Counted from the stretch's first letter, positions 38,215 through 49,949 are shown. The stretch: 64,000 nt of DNA from Nipponacmea schrenckii (GCA_030562195.1 CM060200.1:16554001-16618000), one strand, 5' to 3'. A program made the numbers and translations. Notes: generated from the sequence alone by a model not told the origin.

Positions 38215-38642
38215 TTGTTTTACTGATAGTTCCTTGCTCAAGTGGTGGTAAGAAGATTGTTTTTTGTTTTGGAATGTCTGTCTAAGTCTTGATCCTCGTA
38301 GACTAAATGGTCAATGTGGCAGAGTGATGCATTCTTATTACTTACTGTGACTTTCAGACGTACAAAACAATCTAGTGCTATGTAAAATCAAGTCATGGCT
38401 CCATGCCCCTTTCCCTGCATCCTACCCTATGCACTTCCAAATGCAAATTCTGTGTAGATAAGCTCACAGATTTATGAGATGAAATTCTTAAAAATTAGGC
38501 TGAAGATAAATATTTGTATTCTGACTGCTATAAATTACAAATATTGGAGCTTGATAGAACATCATCAAATACTTAACAAATGCTTCATATTTTCTAGGAA
38601 CATCTTCACTACTTAAAATAATTATTTAGCTACTGTCTAAGA
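38215..38642. other. Unique non-coding stretch
   Basis: Nothing recognised. It could be a promoter or intron next to the exon candidate at 38643. Confidence 0.3.
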
Positions 38643-38882
38643 ATGGAGGAAAGTAATTTAGAAATAAATGTAGAGGAAGAAGTAACTGGTACTGGTACTG
38701 AAACTAATTCTGAGAAAGTACCACAAGAAATGAACCAGTCAAGTGAACTAGTGTATGAACCAGTTAATGAACCTAGAAATAGTGAAATATGTATAGACAA
38801 TTATCTACCCACAGAGCTTTCTGAAGAGGATGAAAAAACATTAACAGTTGGTTTACCTAATATTAATTGTGTTGAGAAAATT
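38643..38882 (+). CDS. Possible acidic first coding exon, unrecognised
   Basis: ATG at 38643 opens 80 codons rich in Glu, Asn, Thr and Ser (ESNLEINVEEEVTGTGTE, YLPTELSEEDEKTLTVGL, NINCVEKI). It is followed by a strong donor, ATT|GTAAGT at 38883. The frame runs on past this for 38 codons into AT-rich sequence that looks intronic. The exon would end in phase 0. No matching next exon was found before 41 kb. The composition suggests a disordered N-terminus of a host protein. Function unknown. Confidence 0.4.
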
Positions 38883-39091
38883 GTAAGTATATATTACCAA
38901 AACCCTTTTATCATCCATGTTGTTAAAGATTACATACATGTATTATACCTTTTCAAATTTCCTATATTCTCTATACCAATTTATGATGCACCTTAGGATA
39001 TTTTAATATTCTGTTGAAAAGCTGTTATAATATTATATAACACAAGAGATTAATTATGGGATAAAACACACTTCTTTAATTTAACAAAGTA

Positions 39092-39132
39092 CATAACGTT
39101 TCAACACAAGTTACAGGTGTCGTCATCAGATG
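39092..39132 (-). ncRNA. Hammerhead-like ribozyme motif of PLE type
   Basis: On the minus strand: CAU (39132-39130), CUGAUGA core (39129-39123), one extra C, stem II GACAC/GUGUU (39121-39117 with 39107-39103), then GAAACGUU (39102-39095) and AUG (39094-39092), which pairs with the first CAU. The order and core are those of a type I hammerhead, but one base is inserted after the first core strand and stem III is nearly absent. Activity is doubtful. Such motifs occur in the terminal repeats of Penelope-like elements; no PLE coding sequence is next to it here. Confidence 0.5.
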
Positions 39133-39189
39133 AAATGGTGAGAGAATAAAAATAGGGAGCCGACAACAAAAGATAGTAATGGGAACTGT

Positions 39190-39440
39190 CGTTTTCGATG
39201 TCAAAATTTTTTACCGTAAATCAATAAGATATCATTCTTTACTTGCATTTTAATTGCCCAGTAATACGCATTAATGTATTTTCGCCCAATAACATGTTTT
39301 TATAACAACATCCGGTACGCTCCACTTTTGCTTTCTAAAAATTTTACGGTAGCCTTAATGTTTCCAAAAACAAAATTTGAAGACTTTACAGTATTTTATA
39401 ATAATCGTCAATTCGATGAGATTTATAAATCAGCAACAAA
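39190..39440. repeat. Fragment related to the TA-flanked element at 11.4-12.36 kb
   Basis: 'aacatccggtacgctccacttt', 'attttacggtagcctt' and 'cgtcaattc' occur in the same order as 'aatatccggtacactctacttt', 'attttacggtagcctt' and 'cttcaattc' at 11.6-11.73 kb. No ends recognised. Confidence 0.5.
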
Positions 39441-40043
39441 CTAAAAAGTTCGTTTAGAGGGAGATAATGGTTGCGTAATGAAGGTGATTGCTTATCAGTC
39501 TTTAAGGGCAAGGTAAACCTTGCAATTTGGCAAAACCATGACACATTCTAAAAAGTTCCCTGTTTATGTGAACAAGCTATAACAAGTATCAATATGTGCT
39601 ACAAGTCCAATAATCACTATAAATGATAATAAAAATTTGAAAAAAAAGTAAAATGAACTTAGCAAATATATGTCCAAATTTGAGGTTTTCACTAACTCCC
39701 ATAAAGCAAGAAAGCCTTCTTTAGTTCAGTATTGTTTTAACGATGAATCAAACCTTACATAACCAAACCGCAATAGCCCAATCTTAGAATCTGCAAAAAT
39801 AAATCCAATTGATCAGGAAAAGAATCCAAAAATACACTAAATTTTTCAGTAAGTCGGCCATTTTTTTAAGGACTACTTTTTTCTCAAGGAGTATGGTGGT
39901 CTATACCTCTCGGATGAATGCTATCTTTGGATTTCAAAATCTTAAAAATCAACTGATTGTCCTCGTCTTCAAACCCCGAGGGATCTCTACGTTATTGAAC
40001 AGATTCCAATGAGAATAATAGAGTAAATAGGAACTTCTAAAAA
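39441..40043. other. Non-coding stretch
   Basis: Nothing recognised. Confidence 0.35.
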
Positions 40044-40348
40044 TGTAACTGTTACACTTCTCCACTCAGCTGGGAAGGAGAAGAAGGCCTATGTAGGCTA
40101 TGACGTGGATCAAAACGGTTAACAGATACAATACACAAACTGGCACACGAAAAATGCTCGAAAAACAGCAATAATACTGTGCAGAGGTAATACGATTTAG
40201 ATTTTGTTTATTACACTAAGAAGAGAGGCAACATCCGGTTCAAAAATACAGAGTTACTTCCCTTGTTGTCACTTCCTCCTAAACCTCAACGTACACATTA
40301 GGCCTACCACATTGCACAAAAAGGTACCCCCCTTATATCCACGTTACA
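40044..40348 (-). mobile_element. LTR of an LTR retrotransposon (305 bp)
   Basis: On the minus strand the unit starts TGTAACGTGG at 40348 and ends GTAACAGTTACA at 40044, giving perfect TGTAAC/GTTACA inverted ends. A TATATAA-like box is 10 bases inside the start ('gatataagggggg'), and AATAAA is near 40215. The purine-rich stretch 'gaagtggagaaag' abuts the start, as a polypurine tract should. The short sequence beyond (40349-40450) would be the internal 3' end. TGTAAC ends are usual for Ty3/gypsy elements. No second LTR seen. Confidence 0.6.
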
Positions 40349-40449
40349 CTTTCTCCACTTCATCGGCCATAAGGCTATACTCCAAAACTTGACACACCTT
40401 CGTTCTATCCTCGGCCACAAATCAAAATGTAATTCTCTACCTTTGAACA

Positions 40450-41935
40450 AGCCGACAATTATAAATTATTGCCTTTGAAGTTTGACAACAACAGTAGTGA
40501 TCATTCTTTGTTGCCCAGATTATTAGCTCAACATCTTTCTGTGAAAGTATGTATCAATTTTCTTACCGCAGTGGCGCTTATTCTCTCGGTGTTCAAGAGT
40601 AAATAAAATGTCTGTTATCGCCAGAATATAGCATGTAAAGAGCGAGAAAATGCGTTCTCAGCATTTTTATATTCTAAGCACCCCTGTGATGTTTGTCCGA
40701 CATAATCTGACCATAGTTTCAGAGTCTAAGCCTATATACCTGCATTGAGTCTTTGCGTCTACTTAAATTATAAGTAGACTCATTTCTATTAAACATCACT
40801 ACAAGGGTGCAAAAATTTGCAACTGTATCGCCTTTTCATATCATTATCATTAAACATGTTGTGAGTTATTTTCTTCTTCCGTCCCCTGCGTGAATTGGAA
40901 TTTCTTACTAGGCCCACTCTCGACTCCGAGTCTATTTGGGAGCTGTGTATGACTAGCCTAGTAGTAAAAAAGGAAGCCTTTGAGTTTTATAGAGGAGGTG
41001 CCAAATGGTTTTACTTTTGAGTCGTGGATTTATATATTAGTATGGGCAGAAAGGCTAAGGCCTTAATTTTTTTCAGGTTGTCTTGGACTAAACCAATACA
41101 CTCACAAACAATTCTTTGCAAATATTGATAATTTTGAAGGAGATTCAAAATAAACAATCAGCACAGGGTGTGTCGATGACAGCTCTCATTCAAAGGTTTG
41201 AGGTGATGAAGAATGAGCTGTATAATAATACTGGTTATTGGGAAAGATGAAAACCAGAATAACAAGGAATTTTACGATCCAAATATTGAAAACACATTGG
41301 ATGGTGTAAATGAGGAAGAGAATGTGGATGCTGAGCCTCCATTCAAGATTCCCAAAATTGGATCAGTTAAAGCCAGTCGGTTTTGGCTAATAATATTAAT
41401 GACGTATACCTCAATGGCATGGATGATGAACAATATTTTTTTTTTTTTTTTAAACAATATTTATTCACAAATTACAAATTATACATACATATATAAAGAC
41501 TATGGTTTCAGAAACAAGTCGAGACTTATATTAATCTGTTACCATATATCGATAATAGAATTACAAATCATAAATACAATATTATATACAATGTCTTTGA
41601 AATTATGTGTAAGTGTTGTGCAGTCCTGTTTTGTTAAAGTCTAAATCTACAGATGACGGGATTTTGCCAAAATAGAGTTCTCGAGAGATCTAAAGGTGCA
41701 TTTAAAGGTGGTACGGTTGTATATTGGTGGGAAGGTTTTGCTCATCGAGGTCTCGACAGTCATCATGGCCCCACAGCGACCCGGGTCGATCGAGGTCAAA
41801 ATAAGGACGGGAATATCATTATTGATAGGATGAAGGTAATTGGCGGAAAACATTTTACCAGGTAAGCGGGTGTATAAGTCGATATCAAACGAAAAATAGA
41901 GACGAGATGAGAATGTTAGATCAGATCAGGAAAGC
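40450..41935. other. Mostly unassigned, with weak coding-like pieces
   Basis: The plus frame near 41240-41400 reads DENQNNKEFYDPNIENTLDG and PPFKIPKIGSVKASRFW, which looks protein-like but is broken by shifts. A 'tttttttcag' precedes it at 41070-41079. A T-run at 41435-41452 followed by 'caatatttattcacaaattac' looks like the A-rich 3' end of a minus-strand retroposed sequence. No family recognised. Confidence 0.3.
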
Positions 41936-43052
41936 CTCAGTTGGACGGACGATTTGTATCAGGTAACCTTCAATAGGGTGAACGATAGATTTGGTAGCCC
42001 TCAAAAGAACAAAAATTAGAACAGGTAAGCCTCAATAGGACGAACAATAATAGATCAGGTAAGCCTCAATAGGACGAACGATAATAGATTAGGTGAGCCT
42101 CAATAGGACGAACAATAATAGATCAGATAAGCTTCAATAGGACTAACAATAATAGATCAGGTGAGTCTCAATAGGACGAACAATAATAGATCAGGTAAGC
42201 CTCAATAGGGCGGACAATAATAGATAAGGTAAGCCTCAATATGACTAACAATAATAGATCAGGTGAGCCTCAATAGGATGAACAATAATAGATCAGGTGA
42301 GCATCAATAAGGACGAACAATAATAGATCAGGTGAGCCTCAATAGGACTAACAATAATAGATCAGGTGAGCCTCAATAGGACTAACAATAATAGGTCAGG
42401 TAAGCCTCCATAGGACGAACAATAATACATCAGGTGAGCCTCAATAGGACGAACAATAATAGATCAGGTGAGCATCAATAGGACGAACAATAATAGATCA
42501 GGTGAGCCTCAATAGGACTAACAATAATAGATCAGGTGAGCCTCAATAGGACGAACAATAATAGATCAGGTAAGCTTCAATAGGACTAACAATAATAGAT
42601 CAGGTGAGCCTCGATAGGACGAACAATAATAGATCAGTTGAGCCACAACATGACTAACAATTATAGGTCAGGTGAGCCTCAATAGGACTAACAATAATAG
42701 GTCAGGTGAGCCTCAATTGGACTAACAATAATAGAACAGGTGAGCCTCAATAGGACTAACAATATTGGATCAGGTGAGCCTCAATAGGACGAACAATAAT
42801 AGATCAGGTAAGCCTCAATAGGACGAACAATAATAGATCAGGTGAGCCTCAATAGGACGAACAATAATAGATCAGGTAAGCTTCAATAGAACTAACAATT
42901 ATAGTTCAGGTGAGCCTCAATGGGACTAACAATAATAGATCAGGTAAGCTTCAATAGGAATAACAATAATAGATCAGGTGAGCCTCAATAGGACGAACAA
43001 TAATAGATCAGGTGAGCCTCAATAGGACGAACGGTCAGGTTAGACTAAATGG
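41936..43052. repeat. 34-bp minisatellite, about 32 units
   Basis: The unit is AGGTGAGCCTCAATAGG plus ACGAACAATAATAGATC, repeated every 34 bp. The main variants are AGGTAAGC versus AGGTGAGC and GGACGAAC versus GGACTAAC. Units degrade at both ends. Read on the plus strand, most units contain TCAG|GTGAGC or TCAG|GTAAGC, a consensus 5' splice site. The array starts 78 bp past the stop codon of the minus-strand LINE at 43130-46426. Confidence 0.9.
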
Positions 43053-43129
43053 AACGAACGGTAAGTTCGGTTTTCACCCTGAAGTGGCAAAAGTAAGTAA
43101 TTAAATCTGTCTTGAAACAACTAAAACGA

Positions 43130-46100
43130 CTATGCTTTAAAACGATGTGTTAGTTTGATATATTCATGGACAATGCTGACTATAGTCGTGTTATCATCAG
43201 GACTAAGATCCGGGGATCCATGTAGAAGTAACTTGATATCTAGAAGATAAATTGGGAGAGTATGAAGAGTCTTGGAACGTTGAGTGTGGTAACGAGGACA
43301 GTAAAGAAAGAAGTGCTCAGCATTTTCGAAAGAGTGGCCACATGGACATGATGGATCATCAGTAAGGTGTCGAGCAAACATGTGCGAGTGGAGTTCACTC
43401 ATACTGTTCCTAATTCTACAGTGAGTTATTTCTGATGCTCGATCACCATGATAAAAGTGGCTAGGGATCCGAATATCTTTAATTTTTAGCTGTTGTTTAA
43501 ATGAGTTAATGGATGTAGCTCCTTTGATGTTCCCTGGAAGATTATTCCAATCACGAGTCGTGGAGGGAAGAAAAGATTCATGGAAAAGGGTATACTGGCA
43601 GAAAGGTGGTCGTAGTTCAGTCGGGTTACGGGTGTCATGGGCATGGATTTCACCAGTTGAGCGAGGAACTAATATATTTAGATAAGGCGGTGCTAGGTGG
43701 TGTATCATTTTATAGAAGAGAGTTAGCTTATGTCGATAACGTCGGGTTTTTAGGGGTAAGAAACCAGTTTCTTCATATAGAATTTTGTGAGAAGTGCCCC
43801 GTGTCAGGCCTGAAATGGTTCGTAATGCGTCAAGTTGGAGATTCTCGAGGCGTTGAGCATCTCGAAATGAGCAATTGTCCCAAACGACGTCATTAAAGTC
43901 AAAGAGGGGTAAAATAAATGACTTATATATTTTTTCTAAGGAGTTTCTTGAGAGCCGATATTTCAGTGATCTTAGGCAGTCGATGGATTTTCTTGTTTTA
44001 GAAATGATGAAGTCGATGTGTCTGTTCCACTTAGCATCTGCACTGAAAATTATGCCTAAGTGTTTGTGTTCTTCAGAATCAAAGATTGATGCACTATTAA
44101 AATAGAGTGGAAAGTTTGATGGATTGTTTTTTTTGCTGAAGGTTATGGTTTTAGTTTTTTCTGGACAAAAAACGACATTCCATGTTTTGGCCCATTGACT
44201 GATTTTCTGCAAGTCATGATCTAAAGCTCTTTGGCATGATGGTGGGTCATGGATTATCATGTACATTGAGGTGTCATCGGCGAACAGCTTGAGATGCGAG
44301 TTTATATTTTCTGCTATGTCGTTTATATAGATAAGGAAAAGTAATGGACCTAATATTGAACCTTGGGGTACTCCGTTAGGTACGGTTATTTCATTTCAAG
44401 ACTTGCCTTTGATTAGAACTAGTTGTTTGGGATCTGAGAGATAATCCTTAATGAGAAGTAAGAGGTTTCCCGTGATCCCAATGGCTTTAAGTTTACACAA
44501 AAGGCCTTCGTGCCAAACACGATCGAATGCCTTACTAATATCAAAGAAGATGGCCTTAGTTTCCAGGCCTTTATCAAGCTCGCTACATATTTGATGGTAG
44601 ATATCGACAAGTTGATAAGTGCAGCTATCTCCGCTCCTAAAACCAGATTGCATGGGTATAATTAAGTTATTTGAAACAAGGAAGTTATTGAGGTATTTGT
44701 ACATGCATTTTTCAAACACTTTTCCAAGACAACTCAACAGGGATATTGGTCTATAATTAGAGCAGGAATGTTGATCGCCTTTCTTGAAGATGGGGGATAC
44801 GTCTGCCCGTTTCCAAATGCGTGGAAAACACTGAGAATTTTGGAGATAATTGAATAAACACGACAACGGGGTGGATAGAAATTTGCAGCACAGTTTTAAG
44901 ATGGAATTATTTATATGGTCTCTTCCACAGGCTTTGTTTGTATCCAAGGAGATCAGTATATCATGGACATCGCTTGGTGTGTAGATAGGTTGTTCGATTT
45001 CTATAGAACTTGGTAGTAATTTTGGTGGGGTTTGGCTAGGGTTAGGTAGTTTGGATTGACATATGAAGTGTTGGTTGAGTACTTCGGCTTTTTCGTGGTC
45101 ATCATCGATAATGCCGTTTTTTGTAAACAGAGAGGGGAAGGCTTGTGGAATAGCATTGTGTTTCAGTGCAAAGGATTTGACAAGCTTCCACCAGTTTTTG
45201 TCGTTGAATTTACAGTCGTTTATTTTGTCATCCAATTTCGTGTGGTATTCCAACTTGACTCGACGAGTTTCGGATGTGACAAAGTTTCTGAACCTTCGAA
45301 ACTCGGCCCATGCATTTGGCGAGTCAAAGAGTTTAGCATGTTTGTGGATCCGGTTTCGTTTGCGCAGAATACGCCGAATATAGCCATTCATCCACTCTGG
45401 GTCTTTCACTCTAATAGTAACTTCTTTATGGGGTACAAACGTGTGAATGCCATCCACCAGTTTAGAAGAAATTGCTTCAGCTAGGCTATTAGGATCTAGA
45501 TATTGTTCGAATATATTGTTCCAATTGAATTCTTGGAAGAAGGCGGCGATGTCTGGAGGGTGTATAACAGAGTAGTTCCAGATCGTACGTTTGTAAAATT
45601 GGTGTGTCGGACATGGTACGCGTAATGAGATACGAATGGGACAGTGATCACTTATGCCGGCATCAAGAATTTCAGAGTGTTGGATGAGGTTTGGGCAAGA
45701 AACGAGAGCTATATCCAGGAGTGAAGAGCACTTCTCATTTATCCTGGTTGGTCCATCAATGCACTGTGTGAGGTCAAAATCTTGGATGATTTCATGTAGA
45801 TGCCCGGTTTTCGTGGAAAGAAAGTTGACATTTAGGTCACCAAGGATGATAACTGGTTTGCATTCAGCTGTGGCCTGTGAGATACTGTCTCGAACCAGTT
45901 CCCAGTAAGCAACTAGCGAATTTGGTGCCCTATAGAAAGAACCAATAAGAAAGTTTTGTTTATTGACGGTAATTTCAACCCATACAGCTTCCAAACTAGC
46001 GATAGAAAGGTCAGTGCGTTGTTTCTGAAAGATCGTGTTTTTGATGAAAATAGCAACACCACCGCCAACTTTGCCTGGATCACGACTACATAGGTTTGGT

Positions 46101-46426
46101 GGGTGGAAATTTACTAGTGAACATGAGGAAGGTAACTGATCAGATGTCGTCCAAGTTTCAGAGAGGGTTATTACATCACAGTCGCCCAGTTCAAGGGTAA
46201 TTTGATCAAGACTGTTTGTAAGACTCCGAACATTTAGGTGTGCGATGGTTAAGTTTCTTGTAGTTGGTCCAGGGTTTGAATGTATGTCACCACATAGTAA
46301 GATCCTAGAAGGAATAGACCAGTTAAGGTAAGAAGGTATTGAGTAGGATAAGTCCATACCTCGATCGACCAGGGGTTGGCTATAGATAGCCATGGAGAGT
46401 GTCGAGGGGATCGATGAGCAAAACAA
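43130..46426 (-). pseudogene. Nearly intact CR1/Rex-like LINE ORF2 with one stop codon and a 2A-like motif
   Basis: One frame of 1098 codons interrupted only by a TGA (44398-44396, codon 677). Residues 43-54 read LLCGDIHSNPGP, a 2A-like motif with His where Glu is usual. The apurinic endonuclease follows: LNVRS (64-68), SETW (89-92), GGGVAIF (121-127), GDLN (196-199), SDHCP (259-263). RT motifs are NYRPISLLSCLGKVFEK, MQSGFRSGDS, KAFD (632-635), then after the stop GVPQGSILGPLLF and FADDT (from 715). The C-terminus has 'LQLDALRTISGL' and a Cys/His stretch PSCPCGHSFENAEHFFLYCP. All catalytic residues are present. The 3' end has no poly(A) and abuts the minisatellite. Clade (CR1, L2 or Rex1-like) was not settled. 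Confidence 0.92.
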
Positions 46427-46554
46427 GCAGTAAATCTGATACAGTTTTTGAAGTCAATGACACTTTTGTTAATAAATTGAAATATTGAGAGAGCAAGAGC
46501 ACGAAAGATGAGAAAAATCTGTTTGATGTGCGTATGTTACAATGTGATGTGGTG
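46427..46554 (-). other. LINE 5' flank
   Basis: Sequence just upstream of the first ATG of the LINE, possibly its 5' UTR. No promoter motif seen. It meets the 93-bp tandem repeat at 46555. Confidence 0.4.
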
Positions 46555-47146
46555 CATATTGATAATAAGTAATATTAAGATAACAGTTAAATTGTATGTC
46601 AGTATCTATTACCTATAATATATTACTAGGTTGGTATAGGTATATAACATATTGATAATAAGTAATATTAAGATAACAGTTAAATTGTATGACAGTATCT
46701 ATTACCTTTAATATACTACTAGGTAGGTATAGGTATATAACATATTGATAATAAGTAATATTGAGATAACAGTTAAATTGTATGTCAGTGTCTATTACCT
46801 ATAATATATTACTAGGTTGGTAGAGGTATATAACATATTGATAATAGGTAATATTAAGAGAACAGTTAAATTGTATGTCACCTAAAACCTATAATATATT
46901 ACTAGATAGGTATAGGTATATAACATATTGATAATAAGTAATATTAAGATAACACTTAAACTGTAATATTAAGATAACAGTTAAATTGTATGTCAGTATC
47001 TATAACCTATAATATATTACTAGGTAGGTATAGGTATAGAACAATTGATAATAAGTAATATTAAGATAACAGTTAAACTGTATGTCAGTATCTATTACCT
47101 ATAATATATTACTAGGTAGGTATAGGTATATAACATATTTATAATA
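46555..47146. repeat. 93-bp tandem repeat, about 6.5 units
   Basis: Unit anchor 'catattgataataagtaat' at 46555, 46648, 46741, 46834 and 46924. Units contain 'aagataacagttaaattg', 'tatgtcagtatctattacc' and 'ataatatattactagg(t/t)'. Spacing is 93, 93, 93 and 90 bp, then a partial duplication near 46961 and two shorter-register units to 47146. AT-rich, no coding. Confidence 0.85.
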
Positions 47147-48360
47147 ACAATGAACAATGAATGAATAATTATGAACAATATACTAAGGTTATAAGAGATG
47201 AGGAAAATTCAAGGCAGTCAAATTGTGAATCTTTAAGAGTAGTGAAAACATATCAGTTAATTTACGATATTTTGTCCTAAGAAACCTGCACTGTAGACAA
47301 GAAAATGCAGAACAAAGAAAATTATATTATTGAAGTGGATTCCATCTTGACGAAAGTGGTAAATGTGGCAAAAAATGGTGATTAAGGCACTGATGATACA
47401 ATTTAGAAAGATGCTATCATTTTTTAGCGTTACTATCGCATACTAATAGGCAGGTTAATATGATAATAGACCTAACCTGACTTTAAGTTGGCATTTCACA
47501 GAAACCAATATCGGGAAATAGTTGTCAATACGTAAGTCACCATCATAATAAAAAATGTTCTACTGCAACTTACGCTTCTACTATTTATTTTTATAATAAA
47601 ATCCATTTAATCACGTATTTATTGCTTCTAATCTCTCTTAATGGTATTATTGAGTGTTATTTAGAAATCATGTATGAAAATTATTAAGTTGAAAGGCTAT
47701 ACTAATCGATAAATTTGTACACGTCTATATCGGGATACCGCACTATTCAATAATGGTATCAAGGACTAATAGGCCCCATTACACTTTTAATAATAATGCG
47801 AATAATAATCGTTAGTTCATTTTGTGTGAATACTTAATTATTATACTCATCCATAAATTTGTACACAATTTTATTGAGATACCGCGCTATTCAATTACGG
47901 TAATCACCCGGTAATTTTAATGCTATGGACAGTACCAAGGATGATATTCTATTTGAAGAAAAATGTGCAATTATCCGGTAAACTAAGACGTATTGAAGAA
48001 GATATTGACAGGAATTGGAGGGCTTACGATATTGCGTCAGTTCCTATTGTTTGAATACTTAATTGTGATTGTTTCGTTTGTTTAGCGTAAATAAATATCA
48101 TTTTCTTTCTTAATTAAATCTTTAATCATTGCTGGAGTGACCAATTCTCTCAATAGTTTATTTTTATCGTCTGCTTTTATACAAATCAATTTTACCGCGA
48201 ATGTCGATGAAGGTAGACAAAATGGAGGATCTTCAACATCGATTTGCGTTATTTTCGTTGGGGAAAAAATACTCAATTTTTTTTAACCGGATATAGTGCG
48301 CACCCCCTCTTTGATAGGGCCGTTTTAGGGTAAAAACCTGCGCATTATACACGGAATTAT
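47147..48360. other. Non-coding stretch with a weak duplicated motif
   Basis: 'ataaatttgtacac', 'ataccgc(a/g)ctattcaat' occur at about 47708-47755 and 47849-47897 in the same order. The stretch at 48280-48350 ('atatagtgcgcaccccct', 'ctgcgcattatacacgg') looks like the eroded end of a DNA element. No gene. Confidence 0.4.
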
Positions 48361-49020
48361 ACGGTAAATGAAACTTTCTGTGATCATTAATATTGATGAA
48401 ATTTCACACAAGTTCCAAATTGGTGGTTTTTCGATGAACGGTTTTTGAGTTATTGCACTTGACTTAGCCAAAACGCGCCAAAATTGGCTTGTGAACACGA
48501 TAGAGATCACAATTTCCATTTGATTTGAATAAAATTTGGTGTTATCATTTATATTGATGAAATCTTGGAGATGTTTGATAGTGATGATTTTTGGGTGAAT
48601 GTTTTTTGAGTTTTTGGCAAGTCAAATTGCGTTGAAATAGACTTGTGAACACGATAGAGACAACAGTTTTCATCTGATTGGAATGAAATTTGGTGAGATC
48701 ATTGAAGATATACTGTTTTTGAGTTATTGCACTTGACTTAGTTAAAACGCGGCTTGTGATTGCGATAGACAATACAGTTTTCATTTGATTTTAATGAAAT
48801 TTGGTGTGAATATATATATTAACGAGAACTTGGATTAGACCTAAATAATCTTAGAGTTTTTGCCTGTGTTAAAACAGAAAATATATTTGCTAGGCAACCA
48901 CTTGTTGAGTCTTTGCTCTCGACTTCAATATTCAGTGAATTTTTTTTTAGTTATTGCTCAATTTATTTTTCAAATTCAATGCTGCCAGTTGGGGTATGTT
49001 ACCTTGCCTGGCAATCTATT
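48361..49020 (-). mobile_element. Pearl-like element fragment, third subfamily fused to another end
   Basis: Monomers with 'gagttattgcacttgactta' and 'cttgtgaacacgatagag' resemble the 9.9-12.7 kb subfamily in reverse. Near 48890 'tttgctaggcaaccacttgtt' is followed at once by 'cgacttcaatattcagtga' and the other family's end 'aatgctgccagttggggtatg' with TTGCCTGGCAA near 49003-49013. Two different right ends in series suggest a hybrid. Confidence 0.5.
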
Positions 49021-49560
49021 TTGAATCAGAGAGGGAAGAATTAGTGGAATTAGAGGAACTTGGTACGACTGAGGTAAATGATTTTAAAGCAGGTGGATTA
49101 CAATTTTTTACAAGAATTTGGCAGACTTTGACGTCTGATCCATTTATTTTAGATATTTCTCACCACTGACACATAAAATTTACATCTGTTTTTAATTTTA
49201 TTCAGACTGAAAAAGTTCATCAGCCAGATTAAATTAGATTAGTAATCATTGATGTAACTGGCACAAATGATTTGAAGAGTTTTTTTTTCCTTCAAATTTG
49301 TACATCCAAAAAAATGGAGAGTATGGCATGATATTGAATTAAAAAAATTTAAATCAGTATGTTCAGTATCATTATTTCAAGATGGATACTTTTGAGAGTG
49401 CATTAAATTTGTTACAAAAAATTGTTATATGCCCTCAATGGGTACTATTCTGTGCCTATTGCTGAGGAACATCAAACAAAAATGTTTGTCTACCGAATTG
49501 GTAAGCAAGTGGACCGTATGTTGTTCACTAAATTATTAAAACCATATTATGCAACTTAAA
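49021..49560. other. Non-coding stretch
   Basis: Pieces such as 'gaaagtgaggaattagtgga'-like acidic codons near 49030 hint at old coding sequence, but nothing can be assigned. Confidence 0.3.
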
Positions 49561-49564
49561 GGGA

Positions 49565-49935
49565 ATGAGGACACGATAGAGAGCTGGTTTCTTGATGGAT
49601 TTTGTCAAAACTTGTTGCGAGTCTTTGTAATTACCCAAAGATGAATCCTATACAAAAAAATCAGACCAATCGAAAAATATTTTCTATGAGTTATTGCCCT
49701 TGTCTTTGAATTGTTTGTGGACATGATAGAGAGCTGGATTCTTGATGTATTTTGACGAAACTTGGTGTGAGTGTTTGTTATAACCCAAGGATGAACCCTA
49801 TTGAAAATCAGATTAATCAAAAAATATTTAATGAGTTATTGCCCTTGTTTTTATAAATGCATCTGCCTTTGTTCTTGAATTCATTGTGGACACAATAGAG
49901 AGCTGGTTTTTGGATGGATTTTAATGAAATTTGGA
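49565..49935 (-). mobile_element. Pearl-like monomers, fourth subfamily, fragment
   Basis: About two monomers of the 24.75-26.4 kb type without ends ('gacacgatagagagctgg', 'gagttattgcccttgt'). Confidence 0.6.
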
Positions 49936-49949
49936 TTTTATTAGCGGAG

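Noticed and set aside
41936..43052. CRISPR-like array
   Set aside because: Units of 34 bp abut with no unique spacers, and the context is eukaryotic; it is a minisatellite.
45056..45484. Plus-strand frames opposite the LINE
   Set aside because: They mirror the strongly coding minus strand of the LINE and carry no domain of their own.
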